Origin: Sphingobacteriales bacterium
GTDB lineage: Bacteria; Bacteroidota; Bacteroidia; Chitinophagales; UBA2359
DNA length: 64,000 nt
Direction of reading: 5' to 3'
Assembly (NCBI GenBank): GCA_016718845.1
Contig: JADKCK010000045.1
Location: 29,526 to 93,525 of the forward strand
A program made the translations under genes and the position numbers. Below are positions 32,273-40,935 of the stretch, piece after piece (within the stretch, counting starts at the first letter, position 1; each line of letters begins with the position of its first letter). Under the pieces are notes generated by a model. The model was not told where the DNA came from and did not search any database. It was given only the letters and a program-made list of their open reading frames with translations.

Positions 32273-33862
32273 ATGAAAAAACACCTTTTGTTAGCCATAT
32301 GTCTATTTGTTTGTGGCAATACGTTACAAGCTCAATCGCAGCGGTATGTATTGGTAGAGCATTTTACCAATACGGTTTGCGGTACTTGTGCCTCGAAAAA
32401 CCCAGCGTTTTTTACTTTACTCAATTCGGCTACTAATGTAGGCAAATATCACCACATTAGTTACCATACACCCTGGCCTTTTCCAAATTGTGTGCTGTAT
32501 CAAGCCAACACACCCGAGCAAGATTTTATGTACGATGCTTATGCTGTTGAAGGTACGCCAACCGTTTATCTGCAAGGTGCGCACGTACCTTATGGCACGC
32601 CACTATTATCGCAAACACAACTAAATGCTTATTTAGGTGCAACAAGTCCTGTACAAATAAAGGTGTTAGAAAGTGTTAATGGCAACACCAAAAACGTAAC
32701 TGTACGCATAAAAACAACAGGTACTATGCCCGCAGGCAATTGGAAGATAAAGGCTGCTGCTGTTGAGAGAAATCTTGCTTATACCTCACCTAATGGTGAA
32801 ACAACACACAAAAATGTTTTTCGCAAGATGGTTCCATCTTTGGGTGTTAATGGGGCAACATTTACACCTGCTATATTAGATAGCGAAGTATTGCTAACCT
32901 ACTCGTATAGTTTAGAGAGCAACTGGAATGCAGCAGAGATATATACCTTAGTGTGGATACAAAATGCCGACACCAAAGAGGTATTAAACTCTGGCACGCC
33001 ATTCGATTTGTTGTTAGATGGCACTGTTACACCTGCTACTTGCGCCCAAAGTAATGGTACAATTACCGTTAATGCAAGTGGTGGTACTGCTCCGTATAGT
33101 TATGCGTGGAGTAATGGTAGTAATAGCACCAATAGTATTACGGTGGCATCGGGTAGTTATAGCTTAACGCTAACAGATGCTACAGGTAGTACACAAACCC
33201 AACAATTTACGGTAGGTGAGCAACAATGTACGGTTGCTAAAGTAAGGGTATATTTAGAAGGAGCTTGGAATGGCACCAATTTAAGTGCTGCCACCAACAT
33301 ACCTCTTTCGCAGCCCTACAACACCACCCCTTGGAACTACTACGGCACCGAAACACAAACTGTATTGCCAACAGGTGCTATAGATTGGGTATTGATAGAA
33401 GCAAAAAGTAGTATCGGCGGGGCAGTACTCGACCGACGTGCATGCTTATTGATGAGCAATGGCACTTTGCGCGAATTAGATGGCACCGAAGGAGCAAAAC
33501 TACGTAACTTAACCGCAGGTAGTTATTACTTAGTGGTTAGGCACCGAAACCATTTACCTGTTATATCGGCAAATGCTGTGGTGTTACCTAATGCTACGGC
33601 TTACAGCTTTACTACATCGGCAACAAGTGCATCGGGTAGCGAGTCGTTAAAGCACATAGGTAGTATATACGCCCTATATGCTGGCGACATAGGCTCCGAC
33701 GGAACAATTACTAACACCGATTTTAATCAATACACTACCCAAAGTTCGCAATATGGTTATCGTAATGCCGACTGCAATATGAATGGCGTAGTAGAGACGA
33801 TAGATTTTAACCTATACAGGCAAAACAGCAGTAGAATGGCTATTGCTCCGCTTAGGTATTGA
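32273..33862 (+). CDS. Secreted Omp28-like thioredoxin-fold protein with SprB-type repeat and C-terminal module
   Basis: The 529-residue product has a signal peptide (cut after QAQ), then an Omp28/thioredoxin-like domain with CGTC near residue 40 and GTPTVYLQG. A SprB-type repeat follows at ~265-315 (GTITVNASGGTAPYSYAWSN). The last ~210 residues (VRVYLEGAWNG, PLSQPYNTTPWNY, IDWVLIEA, VVRHRNHLPVIS) match the C-terminal module of the PhoD-like protein, and end with dockerin-like DIGSDGTITNTDF and DCNMNGVVETIDF. It is exported and probably surface-bound; the CxxC may be redox active. Confidence 0.88.
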   Translation: MKKHLLLAICLFVCGNTLQAQSQRYVLVEHFTNTVCGTCASKNPAFFTLLNSATNVGKYHHISYHTPWPFPNCVLYQANTPEQDFMYDAYAVEGTPTVYLQGAHVPYGTPLLSQTQLNAYLGATSPVQIKVLESVNGNTKNVTVRIKTTGTMPAGNWKIKAAAVERNLAYTSPNGETTHKNVFRKMVPSLGVNGATFTPAILDSEVLLTYSYSLESNWNAAEIYTLVWIQNADTKEVLNSGTPFDLLLDGTVTPATCAQSNGTITVNASGGTAPYSYAWSNGSNSTNSITVASGSYSLTLTDATGSTQTQQFTVGEQQCTVAKVRVYLEGAWNGTNLSAATNIPLSQPYNTTPWNYYGTETQTVLPTGAIDWVLIEAKSSIGGAVLDRRACLLMSNGTLRELDGTEGAKLRNLTAGSYYLVVRHRNHLPVISANAVVLPNATAYSFTTSATSASGSESLKHIGSIYALYAGDIGSDGTITNTDFNQYTTQSSQYGYRNADCNMNGVVETIDFNLYRQNSSRMAIAPLRY

Positions 33863-33893
33863 TAAAAAGTAAATTGTTGATAGCTATTTATAC

Positions 33894-33931
33894 AAAACAC
33901 GGCAAGCCTTAAAAAAGGTTTGCTGTGTTTT
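33894..33931 (+). terminator. Terminator after the Omp28-like gene
   Basis: AAAACACGGCAAGCCTT pairs with AAGGTTTGCTGTGTTTT (one G-T-type mismatch) around a short A loop. A near-identical hairpin ends the second gene downstream, at 35367-35403. Confidence 0.75.
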
Positions 33932-33985
33932 GTTATTAAGGTAGCTGTATTAGGGTTATTTCTTTCAAAAAAAATAAAAATAGTT

Positions 33986-34016
33986 TGAAAATTATGCTTT
34001 ATGGTGTATCTTTGTG
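33986..34016 (+). promoter_or_regulatory. Promoter of the PARG-like gene
   Basis: TTTG at 33986-33989, a 19-nt spacer and TATCTTTG at 34009-34016 match the Bacteroidota consensus; transcription should start near 34023, 31 nt before the ATG. Confidence 0.75.
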
Positions 34017-34053
34017 GATAAATTTCCGATTTTTAATTTGTTAATACACAAAA

Positions 34054-34691
34054 CATGAACGATAGAAACCAAAGGGTTGCCGCAGCAAACGAGACATTAC
34101 GCATCATTGAGCAACAATTTTTATATTAACAACAAGGGCAAAGAAAGTAGATATAGCTGATGATTTAGCGTATGCCAAACGCCATAGTCAATTGTTTAGA
34201 GGAGATGATTTTAGCCTTGTTTTGCTGAACGAACCAACATCTTAGCCAAGAAAACAGCTACAATCACTTTGTTTGAGGTGACACCCGAAACTACTTTACA
34301 AGCAACCGAAAGACTACACCTGTTTTCAAAAAAGACGATGGCGCTACTTAATCAATACTATAAGGTGTCTTTTTTAACATCGCCTGCCGTTAATGCAGGT
34401 GTTGTACGCGAAAGAGAACAAGATAAAGTAAAAAGTATTGATGCAGTGATGAAAACTAGACTCGACAAAATATTATCTATTGCGGTGGTTAAAGGGTATA
34501 AAGTTTTGGTATTAGGTGCGTGGGGTTGTGGTGTTTTTCGGAACAATCCAACAGATGTTGCAAATTATTTTAGGCATCATCTTATGGGGCAAGGTTTGTT
34601 CAAAGATTATTTCGACAAGGTAGTTTTTGCTGTCTATGACCCCAGCAAAGATAAACAGGTAATGCAGGCATTTTTGAAGGGGCTAAATTAA
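34054..34691 (+). pseudogene. Bacterial-type PARG (TIGR02452 family), degraded
   Basis: Pieces in different frames resemble the microbial poly(ADP-ribose) glycohydrolase family: an N-terminus NDRNQRVAAANETLRIIEQQ, then (shifted) VDIADDLAYAKRHSQLF, (shifted) FEVTPETTL, and the C-terminal half YKVSFLTSPAVNAGVVRERE, KILSIAVVKGYKVLVLGAWGCGVF, KVVFAVYD. Between QATERLH and MALLNQYYKV about 75 residues expected in the family are missing; this segment holds the GGG-x6-8-QEE catalytic loop. At least three frameshifts plus this deletion mean it cannot be active. Its promoter is still intact. Confidence 0.8.
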
Positions 34692-34717
34692 TGACGTTAC
34701 TGTCTAAATGCTAAATT

Positions 34718-35351
34718 ATGTACTTATTTATTGGTCGCCTAATTTTTGTGGTGACATTTATGGCGATGTTGTTTTTTTCGTGTTTAGGAAACAACAATAA
34801 AGTAAGTGACAACGATGCTCAACACCATAATATTTCGCTGTCTTGTGGTACAAACTACAAATTTACTGAACAAGACATTGATTTTGTGAAAACAACAACG
34901 CTAAATGTGCTACACTCTATCAACAGAGATACATTTATAGATACCACTATAAAAACAACTTGTGATCTACATTTTTGGATAACGAGAGGTTCACTTATTT
35001 CAAAAACCTCGAAACATGCTGCTTTGTTCATTCAAAATTCTCCAGATTACACGGTATTTATTTTTGAACAAAAAGCGGACAAATGGGTAGAAATAGACAG
35101 TTTGTCTACTAGGTTCGGATGTTTCTGATTTTATAGACCTAAACAACGATGGTTTAAATGATTTAGTTGTTGAGTATTTTTTAATGGCTTCAAATGGCAG
35201 GTTTTATAAATTTCCGGATAGCTATTTTGAACTTTATTTGTTCGATAAAAAGCAACATCGATTTAGTAAATCAAAAGATGACAAAACAATGCGTGCTTTT
35301 GAGCTAATACTTCGGAAAGATGAGCGATATGCAGACTATTTTGTTAAGTAA
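34718..35351 (+). pseudogene. Lipoprotein of unknown function with one frameshift
   Basis: The first frame starts MYLFIGRLIFVVTFMAMLFFSC, a lipoprotein signal, and runs 136 codons to a stop at 35128. Joining the next frame near 35115 continues DVSDFIDLNNDGLNDLVVEYFLM to a stop at 35351, giving about 210 residues. The DLNNDGLNDL piece looks like an FG-GAP/EF-hand-like loop. I do not recognise the family. It lies 26 nt after the PARG-like remnant and probably shared its transcript; both genes are damaged. Confidence 0.6.
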
Positions 35352-35366
35352 TAGCCTATTTACACC

Positions 35367-35403
35367 AAACACGGCAAGCCTTAAAAAAGGTTTGCGGTGT
35401 TTT
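35367..35403 (+). terminator. Terminator almost identical to the one at 33894
   Basis: AAACACGGCAAGCCTT and AAGGTTTGCGGTGTTT pair; bases before the hairpin (CTATTTA) also match the other copy, so the two broken genes are bracketed by a ~48-bp direct repeat. Confidence 0.75.
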
Positions 35404-35748
35404 TTGTGCCAATATGGGTAATAGTTTGGCGTATAAAGTCTTGTAGATACTTTGATAGGGAAAATGCCCATTTTATTACAGAAACATAGCAGAAATAGAG
35501 GAACAATAGATGAAGAAAGGTATGCTTTGACAGGCTGAAGAGCGGCGTGAAGTCCGCCGATTGCGGACAGTGGATTTTGGGTAGGCAGAAAACCGTGATT
35601 TTGGAGGTAATAAGTAGGCGTTTAGGGAATGCCCATTTTTCCCAAAAAATCTCTTTTCAAAAAATAGTTTGTTTTTGTGGTAATTATTTGGGTGTTTTTT
35701 TTAGCCAATATAGGTAATTTTAACAAAATATAGCTTTGGTGTTTACAC
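35404..35748. other. Gene-free stretch
   Basis: No convincing frame. Short hairpins occur at GTCCGC...GCGGAC (about 35559-35575). Nothing else is recognised. Confidence 0.5.
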
Positions 35749-35783
35749 AAAAAACGCACTACTTAAAAAGTAGTGCGTTTTTT
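35749..35783 (-). terminator. Terminator of the sigma/anti-sigma unit
   Basis: A perfect 16-bp stem (AAAAAACGCACTACTT with AAGTAGTGCGTTTTTT) around a 3-nt loop, 16 nt past the anti-sigma stop. Confidence 0.75.
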
Positions 35784-35798
35784 GGTATTGATGTTGGT

Positions 35799-37394
35799 TT
35801 ATTTATGCACAAAGCGGTAATTTAGTCCTAATTTACCGCCTATTAACAAGTTATTGGTGGTTGAGTTGGTGGGTAAAATAAACTCGCCTTTGTTAGCACC
35901 TGTTGTTAGGCTACTTCTTACACCAAATGTTAGGTAGTAGTTGTCGGTTAGGTACACATCGTAGTCGGCGCCTAGCACAAATCCCCAGCTATGATTGCGT
36001 AAAATGTCGTTTTGTAGGTTGCGGTTTGGTACGTTTATTTCGGCAGCTTTTAGCGAGCCATACTCTAAACCGGCAATACAGTTAAGCACCATTGGTTGGC
36101 GTGTTACGCCCGAGTAGCTGTTAAATTTGTATTTAAACAACAATGGGAAGTGAGTGTAGGTTAAACGCACATCGTTTTTGGCGTGTATGTGCATGTGTGT
36201 TACATAATCGAACACTTGCCCTTGATACGATTTGATGACCCAATCGAAACTCATGGCAAAACGGGGGTTAAAGTCGTAGCCAAAAGATAGTGCATGGGCG
36301 CGTCCAAAGGTAAGTTGTTGAGTTAGGTTTTGCTCGCCTTTTAATGCGGCGGGGCTAAATATCCAGGTGTTGTTAAAGTTGTAGTAAGTGCCAATGGTTA
36401 AGCCATCGGGGAACAATATTCTGCCTTTTTTGTCGCGGATAGTTGGGCGTTTGCTGCTTGGCTTATTAGTGTGTGTGGTAGCTACGGTTTCGGTATTTTG
36501 AGGATGCTCGTTGACAGTAGTGGTGTTTGTGGCATTGGTTTGGGCAATGTTTGTACTATTGAGCAACTGATTTGCTGTGTTGGCGGTATCGGTTTGTGTA
36601 ATGCTTGTGTTGTTAGACAATGCTTGATTGCTTGCTTGCTCGGTTGTTTGTTGGTTGGTAGCATCGGCAGTTTGGGTAGCATTGCCAATTGTTTTTTGGA
36701 TAGTGTTATCAATAATTACACTATTATTGCTAAGGTTACTAATTTGTGCCGATATGTTGTTACTAGTACTAGTTTGCAAAGTAGTTTTGTTTAAACTAGT
36801 TTGAGCGGTGTTGTCAAATTTGTTGTTTGCTGCAAATTGATTGGGCAGGTATTGAATACCCACATTGTTGTTTTTTGAACGCACAGGGCTGCCTTGTTTG
36901 GTTTTGTTTTGGGCAGTTGTGTGTTGTTCGATGTGGTTTTGCTGCTGCGACAAAGGCGCCCAACTGTTGTTGTTGCTATTGTCGCTTGGGGGCGTGGCAT
37001 TATTGCCAGCCTTATTAAGTGCGGGGATATTGTTTAATATGTTAGGTAAATCCTGCATATTAGGCAACAAGCCATTGTGGGTGTTACTTGTTTGGGTAGT
37101 GTTAATTACCGACGACGAAGTAGTGCCATTAGGCGATTGTTGATTAGATAAATGGAGATTGTTAGAATTAATAAGCGATTGTATGGGCTGGTAGCTTAGG
37201 TAGCCTATGCCACTACCTATCAACATGGCTAATCCTACAACAGTAGCGATAAAGCGGGGGCGTTGATAAAAAGGTACTGGCTGCGGCAATACTTTGCTAA
37301 TTTGCTGCCACGAACTTGGGGGTGGCGGCACGCTGTAATTGCCCAGTTTTTGCTTAAATAAATCGTCTATATGTGTATCATGTCGATCAGACAT
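35799..37394 (-). CDS. Dual-membrane-spanning anti-sigma factor with C-terminal beta-barrel
   Basis: The 531-residue protein has a short cytoplasmic N-terminus (DDLFKQKLGNYSVPPPPSSWQQI, like other Bacteroidota anti-sigma starts), one transmembrane helix at ~50-68, a ~250-residue Asn/Thr/Gln/Ser-rich linker, and from ~325 an outer-membrane beta-barrel (YYNFNNTWIFSPAALKG, alternating strands ending GLNYRFVHK). This matches the architecture described for dual membrane-spanning anti-sigma factors of Bacteroides, which cross the inner membrane, periplasm and outer membrane. Its start overlaps the sigma gene by 8 nt, so the two are coupled. What it senses is unknown. Confidence 0.82.
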   Translation of the reverse strand: MSDRHDTHIDDLFKQKLGNYSVPPPPSSWQQISKVLPQPVPFYQRPRFIATVVGLAMLIGSGIGYLSYQPIQSLINSNNLHLSNQQSPNGTTSSSVINTTQTSNTHNGLLPNMQDLPNILNNIPALNKAGNNATPPSDNSNNNSWAPLSQQQNHIEQHTTAQNKTKQGSPVRSKNNNVGIQYLPNQFAANNKFDNTAQTSLNKTTLQTSTSNNISAQISNLSNNSVIIDNTIQKTIGNATQTADATNQQTTEQASNQALSNNTSITQTDTANTANQLLNSTNIAQTNATNTTTVNEHPQNTETVATTHTNKPSSKRPTIRDKKGRILFPDGLTIGTYYNFNNTWIFSPAALKGEQNLTQQLTFGRAHALSFGYDFNPRFAMSFDWVIKSYQGQVFDYVTHMHIHAKNDVRLTYTHFPLLFKYKFNSYSGVTRQPMVLNCIAGLEYGSLKAAEINVPNRNLQNDILRNHSWGFVLGADYDVYLTDNYYLTFGVRSSLTTGANKGEFILPTNSTTNNLLIGGKLGLNYRFVHK

Positions 37395-37950
37395 AGTTTT
37401 CCTCTGAGTGTTTATAAAGGTCCTGTAATTTTTTTTGCAATAAATAACGTGCTCGTGCTAATTGCGATTTTGATGTGCCTTCGGTAATAGATAGCATATC
37501 GGCAATTTCTTTGTGCGAATAACCCTCGATAACGTATAGGTTGAATACGGTTTTATAGCCCTGCGATAACTCTTGCAACATATTCATTAGGTCTTCTGCC
37601 ATTAGGTTATCTAAGGCGCTAAGGTCTGTGGTTTCCGAGGGCAGGGGTGTAAAGTCCATAATCGGATACATTTGCACGGTTTTACGGTAGTGTTCAATAG
37701 CGGTATTCACAAATATACGGCGCAACCATCCCTCAAAAGCGCCATCGCCCCTAAATCGTTCGATATTCCGAAACACTTTTACAAAACCTTCTTGCAAAAT
37801 GTCTTCGGCGCTATGATAATTGGAGGCGTATCGTAAGCATACTGCAAACATCTTGCCACTGTATCTATGATAAAGCAGCTCCTGATATTTGTGTTTTCTG
37901 TCGATACACCCGTTTATTAATTCTTGTTCAGATACGTGGTCCGTTTTCAT
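37387..37950 (-). CDS. ECF-type RNA polymerase sigma factor
   Basis: The 187-residue protein has sigma region 2 (YHSAEDILQEGFVKVFRNIERF, GWLRRIFVNTAIEHYR) and region 4 (YKTVFNLYVIEGYSHKEIADMLSITEGTSKSQLARA) in normal order and length. ECF factors direct transcription of small regulons and are held inactive by an anti-sigma factor; the overlapping downstream gene provides one. A 37-nt inverted repeat and the tandem-repeat array lie upstream. The sigma gene may control itself, but no self-type promoter can be identified by eye. Confidence 0.93.
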   Translation of the reverse strand: MKTDHVSEQELINGCIDRKHKYQELLYHRYSGKMFAVCLRYASNYHSAEDILQEGFVKVFRNIERFRGDGAFEGWLRRIFVNTAIEHYRKTVQMYPIMDFTPLPSETTDLSALDNLMAEDLMNMLQELSQGYKTVFNLYVIEGYSHKEIADMLSITEGTSKSQLARARYLLQKKLQDLYKHSEENYV

Positions 37951-38022
37951 CCGAGATATGGCTGTTTTGAGGAGTATCCGTACAAAAGTCTTACAGCAGT
38001 ACCTATTTTATGGGTGCTGCTT

Positions 38023-38058
38023 CTACCAAAACAATTATTGTGCAACAATTGTTTGGTA
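38023..38058. promoter_or_regulatory. Inverted repeat upstream of the sigma gene
   Basis: ACCAAAACAATT and AATTGTTTGGT pair with a one-base bulge around ATTGTGCAAC. Placed about 75-110 nt before the sigma ATG, it could be an operator or a hairpin; role not established. Confidence 0.4.
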
Positions 38059-38182
38059 AAGATAATTTTGGACGAAGATAAAATTACAAAGAAAAACTAG
38101 TGTAATTTTATTGACATAGTTGTTGAATTTTGGAAGTTAGAAATGGGCATCGCTATTAAAACGCTAAGGTACAAAGAATAGT

Positions 38183-38560
38183 GTTACGAGGGTGTTTTTT
38201 TTTGCTTTTTTTTATCTACACCTACAAGACGCACCTTGGCAAGGGTTGGTTGCACGTGCAGGTGTTTTTTTTGCTTTTTTTTTATCTACACCCACAAGAC
38301 GCACTTTGGCAAGGGTTGGTTGCATGTGCGGGTATTTTTTTTGTTTTTTATCTACACCTACAAGACGCACTTTGGCAAGGGTTGGTTGCACGTGCAGGTA
38401 TTTTTTTTTTTACCTCAAGACGCACCTTGTTGAGGTTTGGTTGCATGTGCTTTTTTTTTGTTTACACCTACAAGACGCACCTTGTTGAGGTTTGGTTGCA
38501 TGTGCATTTTTTCATCTACCCCTACAATACCCACACTGGCAGCAGCTAGTTGTATGTGCA
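38183..38560. repeat. Tandem array of ~65-75 bp units
   Basis: About six copies each contain a T-rich run, CTACACCTACAAGACGCAC, a TTGGCAAGGGTTGG or TTGTTGAGGTTTGG segment and TTGCACGTGCA or TTGCATGTGC. The last copy is diverged. The overlapping frames of 65-122 codons are products of the repeat. It lies between divergent sigma and oxidoreductase genes. Confidence 0.88.
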
Positions 38561-38687
38561 AAATAAAAAGATAATGTTTTGGGCTACCTTTTGTTGTTTT
38601 TGTTCGTTAGGTTTTTTAGCAAGCAACCTAATAACGCCTAAAAGTAGTAATTTTTACGCAATTAGCCAAATCTCCCAAAAAATACCT

Positions 38688-38695
38688 ACCTTTGC
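38688..38695 (+). promoter_or_regulatory. -7 box of the Gfo/Idh/MocA gene
   Basis: TACCTTTG fits TAnnTTTG, 20 nt before the ATG. Confidence 0.5.
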
Positions 38696-38715
38696 ACCTT
38701 CATCATCGATAAGTT

Positions 38716-39690
38716 ATGCTAAAAATAGGGGTGTTAGGCGCAGGTCATTTGGGTAAAATACACATTAAGTTGCTCAAAGAAATTGAAAATGTAGAGCTAA
38801 TAGGTTTTTTTGACCCAGATTATGTAAATGCTGCTTTGGTAGAAGCACAATACAATGTAAAATGGTTCGACAATATGGCGGCTTTGATAGCCCAAACCGA
38901 TGCCGTAGTGGTGGTTACGCCAACCGTATATCACTACGAACAAGCCGCTATGGTAATGGATATGGGCAAACATGTTTTTATCGAAAAACCCATGTCGTCG
39001 AGCATTAGCGAGGCGGCACGCTTGCGCAGTTTGGTGCAAAAACACAAAGTAAAACTACAAGTTGGGCATGTCGAGCGGTTTAATCCCGCATTTTTGGCAA
39101 TAAAAGACCAAAAAATCAACCCCATGTTTATCGAGGCACACCGATTGGCAATGTTTAACCCGCGCGGCACCGATGTATCGGTGGTTATGGATTTGATGAT
39201 ACACGACATTGATTTGATATTATGTATGGTTAAATCTAACGTAAGCGATGTGCGTGCCAATGGCGTAGCGGTTGTGTCTTCGTCGCCCGATATTGCCAAT
39301 GCCCGCATTGAGTTCGAAAATGGTTGTGTAGCCAACCTAACCGCCAGTCGTTTGTCGCTAAAAGAAATGCGCAAAATCAGGCTTTTTCAACCCGACGCCT
39401 ATCTTAGCCTCGATTTTTTAGAACGCCGAGCCGAGCGCATCTCCTTAACCCCCAACGCTTTGCCCGACAAACCCTCGTTTGAAATACGCCCTAATCCCGC
39501 ATCTCCCCCAAAATATTTATCCATCGACCAGTATCCACCTATGGAAATAAATGCCATAAAAATGGAGTTGCAATTGTTTGTGCAAAGCATCATCAACAAC
39601 ACTCCCGAAGCCGTAACCGTAGACGATGGTTTTAAAGCCGTAGAATTAGCCCACCGCATTATCAGTCAAATGCCCAAGCAACGACCATAG
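38716..39690 (+). CDS. Gfo/Idh/MocA family NAD(P)-dependent oxidoreductase
   Basis: The 324-residue protein has the N-terminal Rossmann fold (GVLGAGHLGKIHIKLLK), VVVVTPTVYHYEQA, the family EKP signature (HVFIEKPMSSS), VGHVERFNPA and the dimerisation strand domain (DLMIHDIDLIL). Members oxidise or reduce sugars and their nucleotide forms. In Bacteroidota related proteins act in nucleotide-sugar or lipid A precursor modification, for example UDP-GlcNAc 3-dehydrogenase, but the gene has no lipid A neighbours here, so the substrate is open. Intact and preceded by its own -7 box. Confidence 0.92.
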   Translation: MLKIGVLGAGHLGKIHIKLLKEIENVELIGFFDPDYVNAALVEAQYNVKWFDNMAALIAQTDAVVVVTPTVYHYEQAAMVMDMGKHVFIEKPMSSSISEAARLRSLVQKHKVKLQVGHVERFNPAFLAIKDQKINPMFIEAHRLAMFNPRGTDVSVVMDLMIHDIDLILCMVKSNVSDVRANGVAVVSSSPDIANARIEFENGCVANLTASRLSLKEMRKIRLFQPDAYLSLDFLERRAERISLTPNALPDKPSFEIRPNPASPPKYLSIDQYPPMEINAIKMELQLFVQSIINNTPEAVTVDDGFKAVELAHRIISQMPKQRP

Positions 39691-39912
39691 TACAAAAATA
39701 ACAACAAAAAAACAGGTGTTTTTAGCCATTCAACAACACCTAAGCCAACCCAAATAGCTTAAGCACCCGCCCCGCTTGACGCGGTAAATGTCTTTTTTGG
39801 GGGTGATGATTGGCTTACCCTAATGGCACAGCCTATGGCACCCCCATAGCAATTAAGCGCAGCCATTAGTCAACACATTTGGCAATATCGGCATCAAACT
39901 AAAACCCACGCG

Positions 39913-39920
39913 TAACTTTG
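39913..39920 (+). promoter_or_regulatory. -7 box of the lipoprotein gene
   Basis: TAACTTTG matches TAnnTTTG, 28 nt before the start codon; a -33 at good spacing is not seen. Confidence 0.5.
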
Positions 39921-39948
39921 CATCATTTAAATCACTAAGTATTTTTTT

Positions 39949-40818
39949 ATGAAAAACCTGCCAATAGTTGCATTTATATTTGTTGTATTGATAAATATAT
40001 TAAGTAGCTGTAACACCACCGACTTGTCGCCAGCCTTTGTGCGCATCGACACCATATATGTAAACACCGCCACCAACCAAGGAACCGCATCGCACAATGC
40101 ACAAACGGTTTGGGTATATGCCAACGACCAACCCCTTGGCGTGTTTGAACTACCCACCGTAGTACCTATTTTAGAAGAAGGCAGCACCGACATTATTATT
40201 TTTGCAGGTATAAATCAAAACGGCAGTGGCAGCACACGCACACAATATCCCTTTTATACAACAGGTATTTACAACAATGTAAATTTGCAAGCAGGGCAAA
40301 CCATTACCCTAAACCCCACCGTAACCTACCGCGACAATACCAACTTTGCCTTTATCAACGATTTTGAATTGGGTAACAATATAACCGATACCGAAAACAC
40401 CGGAACCGAAGTTTTTTCGCTAACCGAAAACCCCGCCGAAGTGTTTGAAGGAGGAAGATGTGCAAAAGCTCATCTATCAAGCACACAACCTGCCCTGCGT
40501 GCCGGAACAAATACTTTTTACCCCTTGCCCGGCAACAATTCGCCTACTTATGTAGAGCTAAATTATAAATGCGATGCACAGTTTAGGGTGCTTTTGCGCG
40601 GTACAACAACAAGCGGCATTACGGCTACTTACCCAGTATTTAAGGTAATAAACCCACGCGATAAATGGAATAAAATTTATTTAGATTTTACCGACGAGGC
40701 AGCACAAATGAAAGCACAAGGAATTGACTTTTTTCAAATTTTAATAGAAGCCGACCTACCCGCCAACTCAACAGATGCCTATTTGTACTTTGACAATGTT
40801 AAACTTTTGTATCAATAA
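39949..40818 (+). CDS. Lipoprotein of unknown function
   Basis: The 289-residue product begins MKNLPIVAFIFVVLINILSSC, with lipobox LSSC at Cys21. The rest is beta-rich: an N-terminal Ig/carboxypeptidase-regulatory-like part (VRIDTIYVNT, TVWVYANDQPLGVFELP, QAGQTITLNPTVTYRD) and a C-terminal jelly-roll-like part (FINDFELGNN, YVELNYKCDAQFRVLLRG, DAYLYFDNVKLL), which recalls carbohydrate-binding folds. Related lipoproteins are widespread in Bacteroidota without a known function. Confidence 0.85.
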   Translation: MKNLPIVAFIFVVLINILSSCNTTDLSPAFVRIDTIYVNTATNQGTASHNAQTVWVYANDQPLGVFELPTVVPILEEGSTDIIIFAGINQNGSGSTRTQYPFYTTGIYNNVNLQAGQTITLNPTVTYRDNTNFAFINDFELGNNITDTENTGTEVFSLTENPAEVFEGGRCAKAHLSSTQPALRAGTNTFYPLPGNNSPTYVELNYKCDAQFRVLLRGTTTSGITATYPVFKVINPRDKWNKIYLDFTDEAAQMKAQGIDFFQILIEADLPANSTDAYLYFDNVKLLYQ

Positions 40819-40935
40819 GGGAGTATTTGTGGGGCCGCATTGGCGTGGGTGTGTCCCGTACACTCCATGCCGCTTAATATCCACCTTGTTTGAGTTCCTC
40901 CTGCGTAATATCAATCAATAATAAACAACAAATAA

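Noticed and set aside
36471..37143. Cys- and Leu-rich plus-strand frames opposite the anti-sigma gene
   Set aside because: They mirror the Asn/Thr/Gln-rich linker on the other strand.
38181..38549. Frames of 65-122 codons with repeated F-rich and TRRTLARVGC units
   Set aside because: They follow the ~70-bp tandem repeat in more than one frame and have no other coding features.
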